Below, one piece after another: positions 10,701 to 19,917 of a DNA stretch of 21,366 nucleotides. Both the position numbers and the translations under genes were made by a program. The stretch spans positions 1 to 21,366 of the forward strand of contig JADGJG010000394.1 in NCBI GenBank assembly GCA_027596195.1, in the 5' to 3' direction. Under the pieces are notes generated by a model, which did no database searches, had not been told where the DNA came from, and saw only the letters and a list, made by a program, of their open reading frames with translations. This DNA comes from Podochytrium sp. JEL0797 (taxonomy: Eukaryota > Chytridiomycota > Chytridiomycetes > Chytridiales > Chytriomycetaceae). Every line of letters starts with the position of its first letter. Positions within the stretch are counted from its first letter, which is position 1.

Positions 10701-13700
10701 TTTTCAGAGAAACAAACAAGCCTACTGACAAAAAGGAGAGGAAGTACATTGTATTTGATGGTGATGTTGATGCGGTCTGGGTGGAGAACATGAATTCCGT
10801 TATGGACGACAACAAGCTTCTTACATTGCCTAATGGTGAGCGTATCCGCTTGCAAAAGCACGTTGCACTGCTGTTTGAAGTTGGCGATCTTCAGTACGCA
10901 AGTCCAGCAACAGTATCCCGCTGTGGTGTGTTGTGTATTTGCCTTCTGCACCTTGTCTTACTGGTTGTTTTGATTTTTAGGAATGGTCTACATGGATCCC
11001 AAGAACCTGGGTTTCAAACCTCATTTCTACAAATGGGCAAACACTCGCTCTACAAAGACAGAAACGGATCTCCTTGTCAAATTGTTTCACAAATATGCTC
11101 AGGCCGCCGTCGACCTTGTTCTGGAAGGCGTATTTGAAGGATTCAGCGGCGTTCCACTAAAGAGAGTCATTCCAGTTACATCTCTTGCCATGATATCTCA
11201 ACTGTGCTCTGTGTTGGAAATGCAACTAGTGGATCCCAAACAAGTTGCTCAAGAGAACATCGTCGAAGCCATCTTTATCCAATCTGTAATCTGGTCTATT
11301 GGTGCTACTCTTTTGGATGAAGATCGAGGCAAATTCTCCGATGCTGTGAAAAAGATGTCCGATTTGGCTCAAGTCCACGTTGGAAATTCGGTTATGCCAG
11401 GCCAAATCCCAGGAAATGAGCGATCCCTTTACGATTACTTCTTTGACCTCACAGAGCTTCAATGGATTCCATGGACTCACTACGTGCCAGAGTATGAACA
11501 CAAAAGAAATGCTTCGTTCCATGAAATTTTGGTGCCCACTCTCGACACTGTTCGTCACACTTGGTTATTGGAGAAATTGATTGGCGCAAAGAAGCCTGGT
11601 ATGTTGGATTTGAATTTAATTGCAGCAGGTACTAAAAATTGAGTTAGTTTTGTTTGTCGGCGATTCGGGAACTTCGAAAACCGTGACGGTCCAAAATTAC
11701 CTCCGCCAGCTTCCCATTGATAAGAACTTGGTCTTGAACATCAATTTTTCATCAAGAACCACGTCTCTTGATGTTCAGAGAAACATGGAAGTAAATGTTG
11801 AAAAGAGGACCAAAGACACATACGGCCCAACGGCGGGAAAACGCTTGGTGGTGTTTGTCGATGATGTAAATATGCCCGGAAAAGACACGTACGGAACCCA
11901 GCAGCCGATCGCGTTGCTCAAATTGTTGATTGAAAAGGGAGGATTGTATGACCGAGGAAAAGAGCTTGGCTGGAAATATCTCAAGGACGTTCAGTTTGTC
12001 AGTTCAATGGGAACGCCAGGTAAATTACATTACTTAACAGTACATTTTCACGCTGCTCACCTGTTTAATTTGACACAGGTGGTGGGCGCAACGAAATCGA
12101 CCCGCGATTTGCATCGCTCTTTGCCGTTTTCAACATCACATTCCCAATGGAGGACAGCTTGAGGAGAATCTATTCTGGAATAATCGAGGGTCATACGAGC
12201 ATATTTACGGAGGGCGTGAAAAATGTGGCCAAGAAGCTGACGTCTATCACGTTGAAGCTTTACTCGGAGATTGTCAAGAACCTCATGCCAACGCCGTCCA
12301 AATTTCATTACATCTTCAACCTTCGTGATATTTCTCGCATTTTCGAGGGCTTATGCACTGCAACACCCGACCATTTCGACACTGGAAAGCAGTTTGCTCG
12401 TTTGTGGCGCAACGAGTCTCTTCGTGTGTTTTATGACAGGCTGGTCACTGATCAAGACAGAGGCTACGTCAGTAAGCTCATAAATCGACTAGTACTCGAC
12501 AACTTTGAAGCCGATGAGGAGTACGTAACCAAGAATCCCACCTTGTTTGGTGACTTCAGACATGCTATGCATGAAGAGACTGCTCGGTTGTATGAAGACC
12601 TTCTCGACTTTGCCGCCGTCCGGCCAATCTTCCAAGAGATATTGGAAGAATACAACGAAAAGTACAACAAGATGAACCTTGTGCTCTTTGAAGACGCTTT
12701 GGACCATCTGACGCGAATTCATCGTGTTATTCGCATGAAGAGGGGTCATGCTTTACTAGTTGGTGTGGGTGGTTCTGGTAAACAGTCACTGACTCGGTTG
12801 GCAGCGTTTGCTGCTGGTTATCAAGTCTTTGAAATTGTCCTCACACGTGGATATGGAGAAACCGAGTTCAGAGATTCACTCAAAGTACTATACAATCAGT
12901 TGGCGACTGGTGTGAAAACAGTCTTCATGTTTACGGATGCGCATGTAGTTCAGGAAGGATTCCTTGAGCTGATCAATAACATGCTCACTACGGGAATGGT
13001 TCCAGCATTGTTTGAGGATGACGAGAAAGAAATCTTGCTGGGCACAGTTCGAGATGAAGTGACGAAACTCGGGCTCTCTCAAACCAAGGAGAGCATGTGG
13101 CAATACCTCGTCAACAAGTGCAGCGACAATATGCACATTGTGCTGTGTATGTCGCCCCAGGGTGACAAACTTCGCGAGCGATGCCGCTCGTTCCCGGGTC
13201 TTGTGAACAACACTCTCATCGACTGGTTCCCCCCATGGCCAGAACAAGCTCTATTTTCTGTGGCTGATGCATTTTTGAAAGATAATCTCGTATCCCCGGA
13301 GCATCGCTCCAACGTGGTTGCTCACATGGTTTCCGTTCATATTTCTGTTGGCGATGTCAGTCTTGCGTTCCTGCAAAAGTACCGACGCGCAAACTATGTT
13401 ACACCCAAGAATTATTTGGACTACATCAGTACATATAATCGCCTCCTTGAAGAGAACCGTGACCTGAACGGCCGCCTGTGTGCGCGTCTGGAGTCCGGTC
13501 TCGGAAAGCTGGAGGAGTCGTCCAAGCAGCTCGATGTCCTGAATGTACAGTTGGCAGAGCAGAATATTGCTGTTAAAAACAAGACAGAAGCCTGTAACAA
13601 GCTTTTGGAGGTCATTACGAAAAACACGGCCGAGGCTGAGGAAAAGAAAACGATGGCCGAAGCCAAGGGTATCGAATTGGACGCACAAAACATTCAAATC

Positions 13701-16700
13701 GCCAAAGACAAAGAAGAAGCCGAGTCTGCTCTTGCTGAAGCACTTCCTGCTCTTGAGGAGGCCAAAAATGCGTTGAACAGTTTGTCGTCGTCAGAAATTA
13801 CCGAAATCAGGTCGTTCGCAAAACCCCCCAAAGAAGTACAGAAAGTCTGCGAGTGTATTTGTGTTATCAAAGGAATCAAGGACGTGTCTTGGAAAAGTGC
13901 CAAAACGATGATGTCGCAGGGTGACTTCAAAGCCTCGCTTTCGGCCTTGGACGTTGATGGAATTTCATCGAACCAGATCAAATCAGTGAAAGGAATCCTC
14001 AGGGAAATGGACGTGTCGGTTCAACGAATGCAAGAAATTTCATCTGCTGGTGCTGGTCTGCTCAAATTCGTCCTGGCCGTTGTTGGCTATTGCAACGTGG
14101 CGAAAATGATCCAACCCAAGAGACAAGCTGTCGCCGCACTTGAAAAGAATTTGGCCCTGTCAAAGAACGAGTTCGAAAAAATTACTAGAGAGTTGAAACG
14201 TTTGAATGAGGAACTTTCTAACCTTCAGGTTTGTTCATGTGCTTGCTTGGATCTCCATTTTGTGATTCTAAAACGCAATTCGATAGGTTAACTTCCATCA
14301 AGCCAAGTCAGAACAAACTGAGCTGAAAGAGATGGCCGAAGTGATGGAAAGGCGACTCCGCGCCGCCGACAAGCTCATTTCCGGGCTTGGATCAGAGCAA
14401 GTTCGATGGGCCAAAGACCTCGAACTACTCAAGGAGCAGCGAATCCAGCTTCTTGGAGACTGTTTACTTGTCTCTGGATTCCTCAGTTACACGGGAGCCT
14501 TCAACTGGGAACTTCGTAATGAGTTGCTCTACAAACGCTGGATGGTGGATCTGACGTCAAAGAATGTGCCCATTAGTGCATCCTTCAGGGTTGAACGAAT
14601 CCTTGTTACGGATGTGGAAATGTCAAAGTGGGCTCAAGAAGGTCTTCCTGCAGATGAACTTTCGATTCAAAACGGTATCCTCACCACCAAGGCTTCGAGG
14701 TTCCCTCTCTGTATTGATCCTCAGCGTCAGGCCATCACGTGGATCAAGAAACGTGAAAGTGCAAATAACCTGAAGGTGTCTACATTCTCGGACCCAGACT
14801 TTTTGAAGCACTTGGAAATGGCCGTCACTTATGGCTTCCCCTTCCTCTTTGAGGACGTCGACGAGTACATTGATCCCGTGATTGACAATCTTCTTGAAAA
14901 GAACATCAAGTCTGCGGGGGCTCGTCGGTTTATCGTTTTGGGGGATAAAGAAGTCGACTATGATCCTGGATTCAGACTCTACCTCACCTCCCGATTGGCA
15001 AACCCAACATACACTCCCAAAGTGTTCGGATCGGCAATGATTATCAACTACAGTGTCACATTCAAAGGCCTCAGTGACCAGCTGTTGAACGTGGTTGTTG
15101 GTCATGAGAGACACGAGCTTGAAGAGCAGCGTCAACAGTTGATCACGGAAATGAGCTCAAACAAGAGTCTTTTGAAAGATCTCGAAGACACCTTGCTCCG
15201 TGAACTGGCAGCTTCTACCGGATCCATGCTCGACAACGTGGACCTGATTCGCACATTGGAAGAAACAAAATCCAAAGCCACGGAGATTGCGCAAAAAATT
15301 GCTCTTGCAAACCACACATCTGCGGAAGTGGAAATTTCACGTGATGCTTATCGCCCTGTTGCAAAGATTGGCGCCGTCCTCTTCTTTGTGATGGCAGAGT
15401 TGTCGACCATCAACCCAATGTACGAGTACAGCTTGGGGGCATTCCTTGAAGTGTTTGTCGCCTCTCTCCACAAGAGTAAGCCGGATCCCGTTCTAAGCAA
15501 GCGTTTGATCAAAATCTCCGACACATTGAAATACGCCGTGTATAACTACTCATGCACGGGTCTGTTTGAAAAGCACAAGTTGATGTTCTCCTTCCAAATG
15601 ACAATCAAGTTATTGGAGGTGGACGGGCTGATTGACTTGTCCGAGTTCAACTTCTTTTTGAAAGGAGACATTTCCCTGGACCAGGTGGCGCAACCAAAGC
15701 CGCATAGCTGGCTTCTAGACCAAGGCTGGAAGGACTTGATTAAGCTCACCTCCATCAACCCTGTTTTTGCCAACATTGCCAACGAGCTAAGTGACAATGA
15801 GGATTTGTGGAAGACATGGGTGAGGCTCGAGAGCCCGGAAACGGAAACGATGCCAATGGGCTATTCTGAAAAGTTGAACTCGTTCCAGCAATTGTGCTTG
15901 TTGAGATGCTTCAGAACGGATCGCGTGTATAACAGCGTCACCCATTTTGTGATCAAGCATATGGGTGAAAAATTCGTGATGCCGCCTGTTATCAACTACC
16001 AGAACATTTTCGAGCAGTCGTCGCCCACTGGACCAGTTGTATTTATTTTGAGTCCAGGAGCGGATCCACAAAGCGACCTTCAGAAGTTGGCCGAAACTCT
16101 CGGTTTTGGAGGAAGCCGACTCAAGTTCTTGTCTCTCGGACAGGGCCAAGCTCCAATCGCAATCCAGCTATTGGAAACTGCAGTCGCTCGAGGACAATGG
16201 CTGATGCTCCAAAACTGTCATTTATTGGTCGACTGGCTGCGTAGCTTGGAAAAGGTTCTAGAAAAGATTGAAAAGCCTCACCGTGATTTCAGATTGTGGT
16301 TGACAACGGAGCCAACTCCCCAGTTCCCAATTGGAATCCTGCAGAGATCTCTGAAAGTCGTGACGGAACCTCCCAACGGCCTGAAACTGAACATTCGAAG
16401 CAGCTACTTCAAAATCACCGAGGAAGCACTGCAAGACTGTCTCCACGAGGCCTTCAAACCGCTGGTATATGTTTTGGCCTTTTTCCACGCAGTTCAACAA
16501 GAGCGTGGAAAATACGGGAAAATCGGGTGGAATGTGAAGTATGATTTCAACGAATCTGACTTCAGAGTGGCTCTGACAATTCTCAGAACGTATTTGAACA
16601 AGACCGCATTAACTCCAGATGGCAAGATTCCATGGACTACGCTGAGATATTTGGTAGGCGAGACCATTTACGGAGGGCGCGTCACCGATGACTACGACCG

Positions 16701-17823
16701 ACGCGTGTTGATGACGTATTTGGACGAATATCTCGGAGACTTCTTGTTTGACACATTCCAACCATTCTTCTTTTTCCAATCGCCTCAAGTGGAGTACAAA
16801 ATTCTTCAGAGCGGCTCCAAGGAGGAGTATATCAGTTACATCGAGACGCTTCCATTGACCAATGCTCCTGATGTGTTTGGGCTCCATCCAGACGCTGAAA
16901 TCGGCTATCTGACTACTGCAGTGAAAGACATGTGGAGCCAGTTGATTTCTTTGCAGCCGCGAACGGCGGAAGGAAGTGGGGGAATCAGTCGTGAAGACTT
17001 TATTGCCGGCATCGCCACGGACATCCAGGCAAAGCTTCCAGTGACGTTCGATATCCCCAAAATCTACAAGGGAATTGGAACTACTCCCTCGCCCACTCAA
17101 GTCGTGTTGCTTCAAGAGTTGGAACGCTGGAATAACTTGGTCGATCGAATGCGGAGCTCGCTGAAAGACTTGCAAAGAGCGCTGAAGGGAGAAATCGGAA
17201 TGTCGGTCAAGCTTGATGAGCTAGCAAGTGCGTTGTTCAATGGCTCTTTGCCACCAATGTGGAGGTCACTCGCTCCTCAAACTGAAAAGGGGCTGGGTAG
17301 TTGGATGATGCACTTTGAACGACGACTCGCCCAATACACCAATTGGATCAAGAATGGCGAGCCTATTGTCATTTGGTTGTCTGGTTTGCAAGTTCCAGAG
17401 GCCTATATCACTGCATTGGTGCAAACGACGTGCAGGAAGAATGGTTGGCCGCTAGACCGATCGACGTTGTACACGCAAGTGACCCAGTATTCTGACGCCA
17501 AAGAGGTCACCGAGCGTGCTCCAAGTGGATGCTATGTTCAGGGGTTGTATTTGGAGGGAGCTGGTTGGGACATCAAAAAGCAATCCCTTGTGAGGCTCGA
17601 AAACGGCGGTCGTTTGCTACAAGAATTGCCGATCCTTCGCATCATTCCAATCGAAGCACATCGATTGAAGCTTGTTAATACTTTCAGAACTCCTGTTTAC
17701 ACCACGCAGTTGAGGAGGAACGCGTCTGGTATTGGTTGGGTGTTTGATGCGGATTTGAGCACAAGCCATCACATCAGCCACTGGGTGTTGCAAGGTGTTG
17801 CACTGGTATTGAACACGGATTAA
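2093..17823 (+). CDS. DNAH10: Axonemal inner-arm dynein heavy chain, DNAH10 / I1 1-alpha type, complete, 24 exons
   Basis: This is the motor heavy chain of flagellar inner arm dynein; it hydrolyses ATP to slide outer doublet microtubules. Exons: 2093-2380, 2461-2883, 2935-3208, 3283-3794, 3860-4117, 4175-4396, 4449-4723, 4779-5036, 5120-5232, 5286-5368, 5419-5691, 5754-6086, 6148-6336, 6410-6862, 6922-7117, 7165-9450, 9515-9691, 9742-9880, 9940-10478, 10539-10925, 10981-11598, 11648-12019, 12079-14228, 14287-17823. They sum to 14355 bases, giving 4784 residues; human DNAH10 is about 4470. The order is tail, linker, AAA1-AAA4, stalk, AAA5, AAA6 and C-terminal cap. Subtype is assigned from recalled DNAH10 patterns such as [48 protein letters not shown] and the C-terminal ISHWVLQG; human DNAH10 corresponds to Chlamydomonas DHC1 (1-alpha). 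No frameshift or broken motif was found. The extra length sits in low-complexity tail insertions. Orthology needs a tree to confirm. Confidence 0.93.
5037..5119 (+). other. Dynein intron 8 with an 18-C homopolymer
   Basis: GT at 5037 and TTTAG ending at 5119 bound this 83-base intron, placed by the frame-restoring join CG|T and by the conserved VAGAIAWSR motif in the next exon. It carries 18 consecutive C residues at 5076-5093. The run length is likely to be unreliable in sequencing and may vary between strains. Confidence 0.8.
7700..9440 (+). other. Dynein linker (DHC_N2 region)
   Basis: Residues about 1565-2140 match the linker that swings across the AAA ring in the power stroke. Landmarks are [10 protein letters not shown] near the start, [62 protein letters not shown] and [19 protein letters not shown] just before AAA1. 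The whole linker lies in one uninterrupted 2286-base exon. Confidence 0.85.
9420..10300 (+). other. AAA1 module, main ATPase site
   Basis: The Walker A motif GPAGTGKT occupies residues 2146-2153, with Lys 2152, and Walker B reads CFDEFNRI with Asp 2198 and Glu 2199. [14 protein letters not shown] (sensor region) and [11 protein letters not shown] follow. All catalytic residues expected of a working AAA1 are present. Introns fall inside the first glycine codon of Walker A (9451-9514), just after FNRIP (9692-9741) and in the NPG glycine (9881-9939). Confidence 0.9.
10300..11300 (+). other. AAA2 module
   Basis: Walker A is GPAGGGKT at residues 2427-2434. The Walker B region reads [18 protein letters not shown], followed by [20 protein letters not shown] and [10 protein letters not shown], all typical of AAA2 in axonemal dyneins. 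An intron (10479-10538) splits a Walker A glycine codon and another (10926-10980) splits the glycine of SRCG. AAA2 normally binds nucleotide without turning it over; that is family knowledge. Confidence 0.88.
11300..12600 (+). other. AAA3 module
   Basis: Walker A is GDSGTSKT at residues 2770-2777 and Walker B is [10 protein letters not shown], followed by [15 protein letters not shown] and [16 protein letters not shown]. The intron just upstream of Walker A (11599-11647) has three nearby AG dinucleotides in the wrong phase; only the TTAG ending at 11647 restores the frame to [11 protein letters not shown]. The next intron (12020-12078) splits a glycine codon of TPGGGR. Confidence 0.87.
12600..13430 (+). 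other. AAA4 module
   Basis: Walker A is GVGGSGKQS starting at residue 3118 (Lys 3124). The Walker B region reads [10 protein letters not shown], and the later motifs [25 protein letters not shown] and [11 protein letters not shown] are standard AAA4 landmarks. The module is encoded in one long exon without interruption. Confidence 0.88.
13430..14430 (+). other. Dynein stalk coiled coil and microtubule-binding tip
   Basis: After [14 protein letters not shown] the protein enters a long heptad-like helix ([19 protein letters not shown] onward) forming the outgoing stalk. The tip lies at residues about 3462-3567, from [16 protein letters not shown] to [15 protein letters not shown]. The return helix runs from [15 protein letters not shown] into the next exon ([20 protein letters not shown]). 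Intron 14229-14286 falls in the returning helix. The tip is of usual size with no large insertion. Confidence 0.85.
14430..15800 (+). other. AAA5 module and AAA5-AAA6 connecting region
   Basis: AAA5 starts near [19 protein letters not shown] and continues through [33 protein letters not shown] and [13 protein letters not shown]. No functional Walker A is present, as is usual for AAA5. A second charged helix pair ([13 protein letters not shown], then [19 protein letters not shown]) corresponds to the strut that supports the stalk. [21 protein letters not shown] is the conserved element just downstream. Confidence 0.82.
15800..17823 (+). other. AAA6 module and C-terminal cap
   Basis: AAA6 shows [32 protein letters not shown] and [16 protein letters not shown], then [19 protein letters not shown]. 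The C-terminal cap, which regulates motor output in long dyneins, includes [31 protein letters not shown] and [19 protein letters not shown], and ends [14 protein letters not shown]...[16 protein letters not shown] with a TAA at 17821-17823. The 3537-base terminal exon has no internal intron. Confidence 0.87.
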
Positions 17824-17933
17824 ATTGGCGTTGAAATAAAGATGATTTATAGAGTTATACATTTGGAATTTTTTTATCATTGTCAAGCCATTCATCCTTT
17901 CTCGCTGACTTCATCTTTATTGTAAACTTTGTA
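17824..17933. terminator. Shared 3' region of two convergent genes with facing poly(A) signals
   Basis: Stop codons of the dynein (plus) and the stathmin-like gene (minus) are 110 bases apart. An AATAAA on the plus strand at 17835-17840 lies 12 bases after the dynein stop. A minus-strand AATAAA (17921 down to 17916) lies just beyond the other stop. The two transcripts probably overlap at their 3' ends. Confidence 0.6.
17876..17917. repeat. 42-base direct repeat, intergenic copy
   Basis: This segment matches 17997-18038 with one mismatch (C against A at 17890), an offset of 121 bases. The other copy encodes KMKSARKDELLDND near the C-terminus of the stathmin-like protein. This copy lies beyond that gene's stop and, since 121 is not a multiple of three, is out of frame with it. 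Confidence 0.85.
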
Positions 17934-19225
17934 TTAAAACCCGAGACTTCGACCACTTCCACTGCGACTGGCATCCACGGAGCTTCCCTTTCCTGAATCA
18001 TTGTCAAGCAATTCATCCTTTCTCGCTGACTTCATCTTCATCAACCCTTCAATCCCAACGGCATCCTGCAACTCCCGACCAAACGAAACCTTTTTCCCCT
18101 CCTCCTCTTCACCACCCCAAGAAAGATTCAAAGCCTCGTTCGAGTGCTTCCCGAGTTTCTTTTTACGCTCTTGGACTTGCTTGGCATGTTCCTCTTGCTT
18201 CGCCAATTTGGTTTGGAGTTTCAACAGTTCACGCGCACGGCGGGACGCTGCACGGGCCTCCTTTTCGAGGAGTCGGTTCTTGAGAACGAGGGGGTCTTCG
18301 ACTTCTGTTCCCGGGTTTTCGCCAGACTCCGCACTCACGTGTTGGGAAGTGAGGGAGGGCTTGGTGCGACGCTTGCGGTGGTGGGCGTCTTGTTTGGCAC
18401 GTTCAAGGTCCTGTTTAGATTGTCGAGGAGCGGCAAGGGCGTTATTAAGTTAACTGAGCTCGTCCGGCTGGGGGTTTCAAGAGTTTGTTTTACCTTCCAA
18501 CGTTCCTCAGTGTTTGCCAATTTAGCCAAAATGTCCCTCTCACTCAACGCCAACTTTGGCAAAGACAGTTTTGTGCTATTAGCCGATTCCGCAGGAGCCG
18601 CCACAATCGCGTCTCCGGCGAGTGGGGTGCTTGCGTTCGACGACGCGACAACACCCGCGGCGACGGCCGCGGCGATTGCAACGGCCGTTGGTTGGAAGAG
18701 ATCGTCGTCCAAAGGAATCTCGAACGCAACGGGCTTCGCTGTCGTGGGTCTCATCAAGGGGGCTGGTGCTTTTTTCAAATATGAGAAATTTGCACACACA
18801 CACACGCACACACGCGACAATTTTTTACGAAATTATTTACCATCTGCTACGGGGATAGATGGGACAATAGATCGAGAGAGAGCGGATCCTAAAGAAAGAG
18901 GAAAAAAGACGCGTAAATATATAGATGCAAATCAAGAATAGAGCTCACCGCTGTTTCGCTCAATATTCTCATCTTTCGTGACTTGCTCGATACGACTCAC
19001 TTCAACAACCTCAACAGAAAGCACCACTTGCTCTGGCTTTTCTTCTGGAACCAAAGGGGTCTCTTGGGGTGGTGGTTCAGAAATTTCTGGCGGGGACACG
19101 GGCGTGTTCTCGACAGGAGCCGCGGCGGGTGTTTCGAGAACCTTTGCAACGGTAGGAGGTGCAGCTGGAAGTGTGGTTGGAACAACAGTGCTCTCTTCAG
19201 TGTTTTTTGACGCGCCGCAACCCAT
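17934..19225 (-). CDS. MGCG-starting stathmin-like domain protein (STMND1-like), 4 or 5 exons
   Basis: Proposed exons, in transcript order: 19225-18949, 18888-18841, 18768-18494 and 18410-17934; they sum to 1077 bases, giving 358 residues. The protein begins MGCGASK, an N-myristoylation signal with an adjacent cysteine that could be palmitoylated, followed by a Pro/Glu/Val-rich disordered region. KPVAFEIPL (residues 120-128) resembles the stathmin segment around FELILSP, and LSERDILAKLANTEERWK (183-200) resembles the stathmin helix start LEEIQKKLEAAEERR. A long charged helix (EKEARAASRRARELLKLQTK onward) follows. Animal STMND1 has the same MGCG-plus-stathmin-helix layout and is linked to motile cilia. 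Stathmins bind tubulin dimers; tubulin binding here is inferred. An Ala-rich run sits near residues 137-149. Exon 3 may start at 18762 instead. A possible further intron at 18338-18279 would give 338 residues. Confidence 0.6.
17997..18038. repeat. 42-base direct repeat, copy inside the stathmin-like coding sequence
   Basis: This is the partner of 17876-17917. It is coding on the minus strand and is probably the source copy, because its reading frame is intact; the direction of duplication is inferred. Confidence 0.8.
18279..18338 (-). other. Possible optional 60-base intron inside the stathmin-like coding sequence
   Basis: On the minus strand this segment starts with the consensus donor GTGAGT and ends TTCTCAAG. 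It is 60 bases long and has no in-frame stop, so the reading frame stays open whether it is spliced or kept. Removal would join SQH directly to NRLLEKEARAASRR and make the charged helix more continuous. No clear branch site is visible. Confidence 0.4.
18769..18840 (-). other. Intron 2 of the stathmin-like gene, carrying a CA/GT microsatellite
   Basis: The minus-strand donor GTAAAT is at 18840 and the acceptor AG is at 18769 (a CAG six bases further on is an alternative). The intron holds an imperfect alternating CA/GT tract at about 18791-18815. Both flanking exons have matching phase 1, which supports the short 48-base exon at 18888-18841. Confidence 0.6.
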
Positions 19226-19917
19226 TCTCGTTTCTTGTTGTTTCGGGGGGTGATCAAAAAAGCGTTGGCGCGAGGTCTGCGCGAAAAATCGGGTTCAGAA
19301 CTTTTTGGAAATGGAAGGACGCGAGAGAAATAATTGGAACAACAGAGTTCGCTCGCTTTTACGCCACCTCCGAGGAACAAGTGGGTGTGACTCAAACCAG
19401 GGTCGATCGAACAATGAAGATGGAACAACCGGATCTCAAATCCAAAACACGGCAGAATACGACGGAGATGGAAACGAATATGATCCAAAGGAATGGGATT
19501 GTGGCACTCACGTTTGATTCTGCGACAAAAATGTCGGATGGAGGTAAATCCCAAAAAAAAATAGAAACTAATGCAATATGGAAAAAAAGAATTTGGCTTA
19601 TTTGTACACCTTGTATTTATCAAAAAATAAAATACAGACCGCTTCGCTGACTCCACAATCCGCGCCGCCAACGTTTGCGTCCCCCGACACCCCCCAACTC
19701 AACAAAAACACTTATTCCCCACTCGACTCACGTATCTCTTCAACCCATCCAACCTCGCGAAACTCTTGCAAACGCGTTGCACGCTTGCTCTGCACGTGAC
19801 AGTGCAAAAGAATTGTAGAAAATTCCATAGTAAATCCCACCAAAACAATAGAAATTAATACTAAAAGAAACACAGAAACTAAGTAATGCATTTTCTATTT
19901 TTTAAAAAAAAACAACA
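19226..19917. other. Unresolved region between two minus-strand genes
   Basis: This 692-base stretch includes the promoter of the stathmin-like gene at its left end. Several short frames are open and none is decisive. On plus, 19305-19517 encodes 70 residues with an acidic end (EYDGDGNEYDPKEWDCG); a different plus frame is open across 19159-19650. On minus, 19828-19712 encodes 38 residues starting MEFSTILLHC. The segment 19800-19917 is A/T-rich and probably holds the 3' end of the zinc-finger gene. Confidence 0.4.
19531..19858 (+). CDS. Possible small two-exon gene, 77 residues, unrecognised
   Basis: One plausible plus-strand model joins 19531-19543 (ATG plus MSDG) to 19638-19858 through an intron beginning GTAAAT, containing ACTAATG and ending ATACAG. 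The product starts MSDGDRFADSTIRAAN, contains YLFNPSNLAKLLQTRC and ends before TAA at 19856-19858. The same frame is open upstream of 19531, so the true start could be earlier. Stop codons of this model and the zinc-finger gene would be 59 bases apart, in keeping with the compact layout. There is no recognised domain, and the opposite strand is also partly open, so this is tentative. Confidence 0.25.

Noticed and set aside
11590..11660. Apparent frameshift just before the AAA3 Walker A motif
   Set aside because: An intron 11599-11647 ending in TTAG restores the exact [11 protein letters not shown] sequence, so no frameshift is needed.
18791..18815. CA/GT tract as a possible repeat element or CRISPR-like array
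   Set aside because: It is a simple microsatellite within an intron; there are no spaced repeats.
19712..19828. Minus-strand 38-codon frame starting MEFSTILLHC as a gene
   Set aside because: It is short, lies between two other genes, and no downstream exon with convincing splice signals could be joined; kept only as an alternative in the unresolved region.
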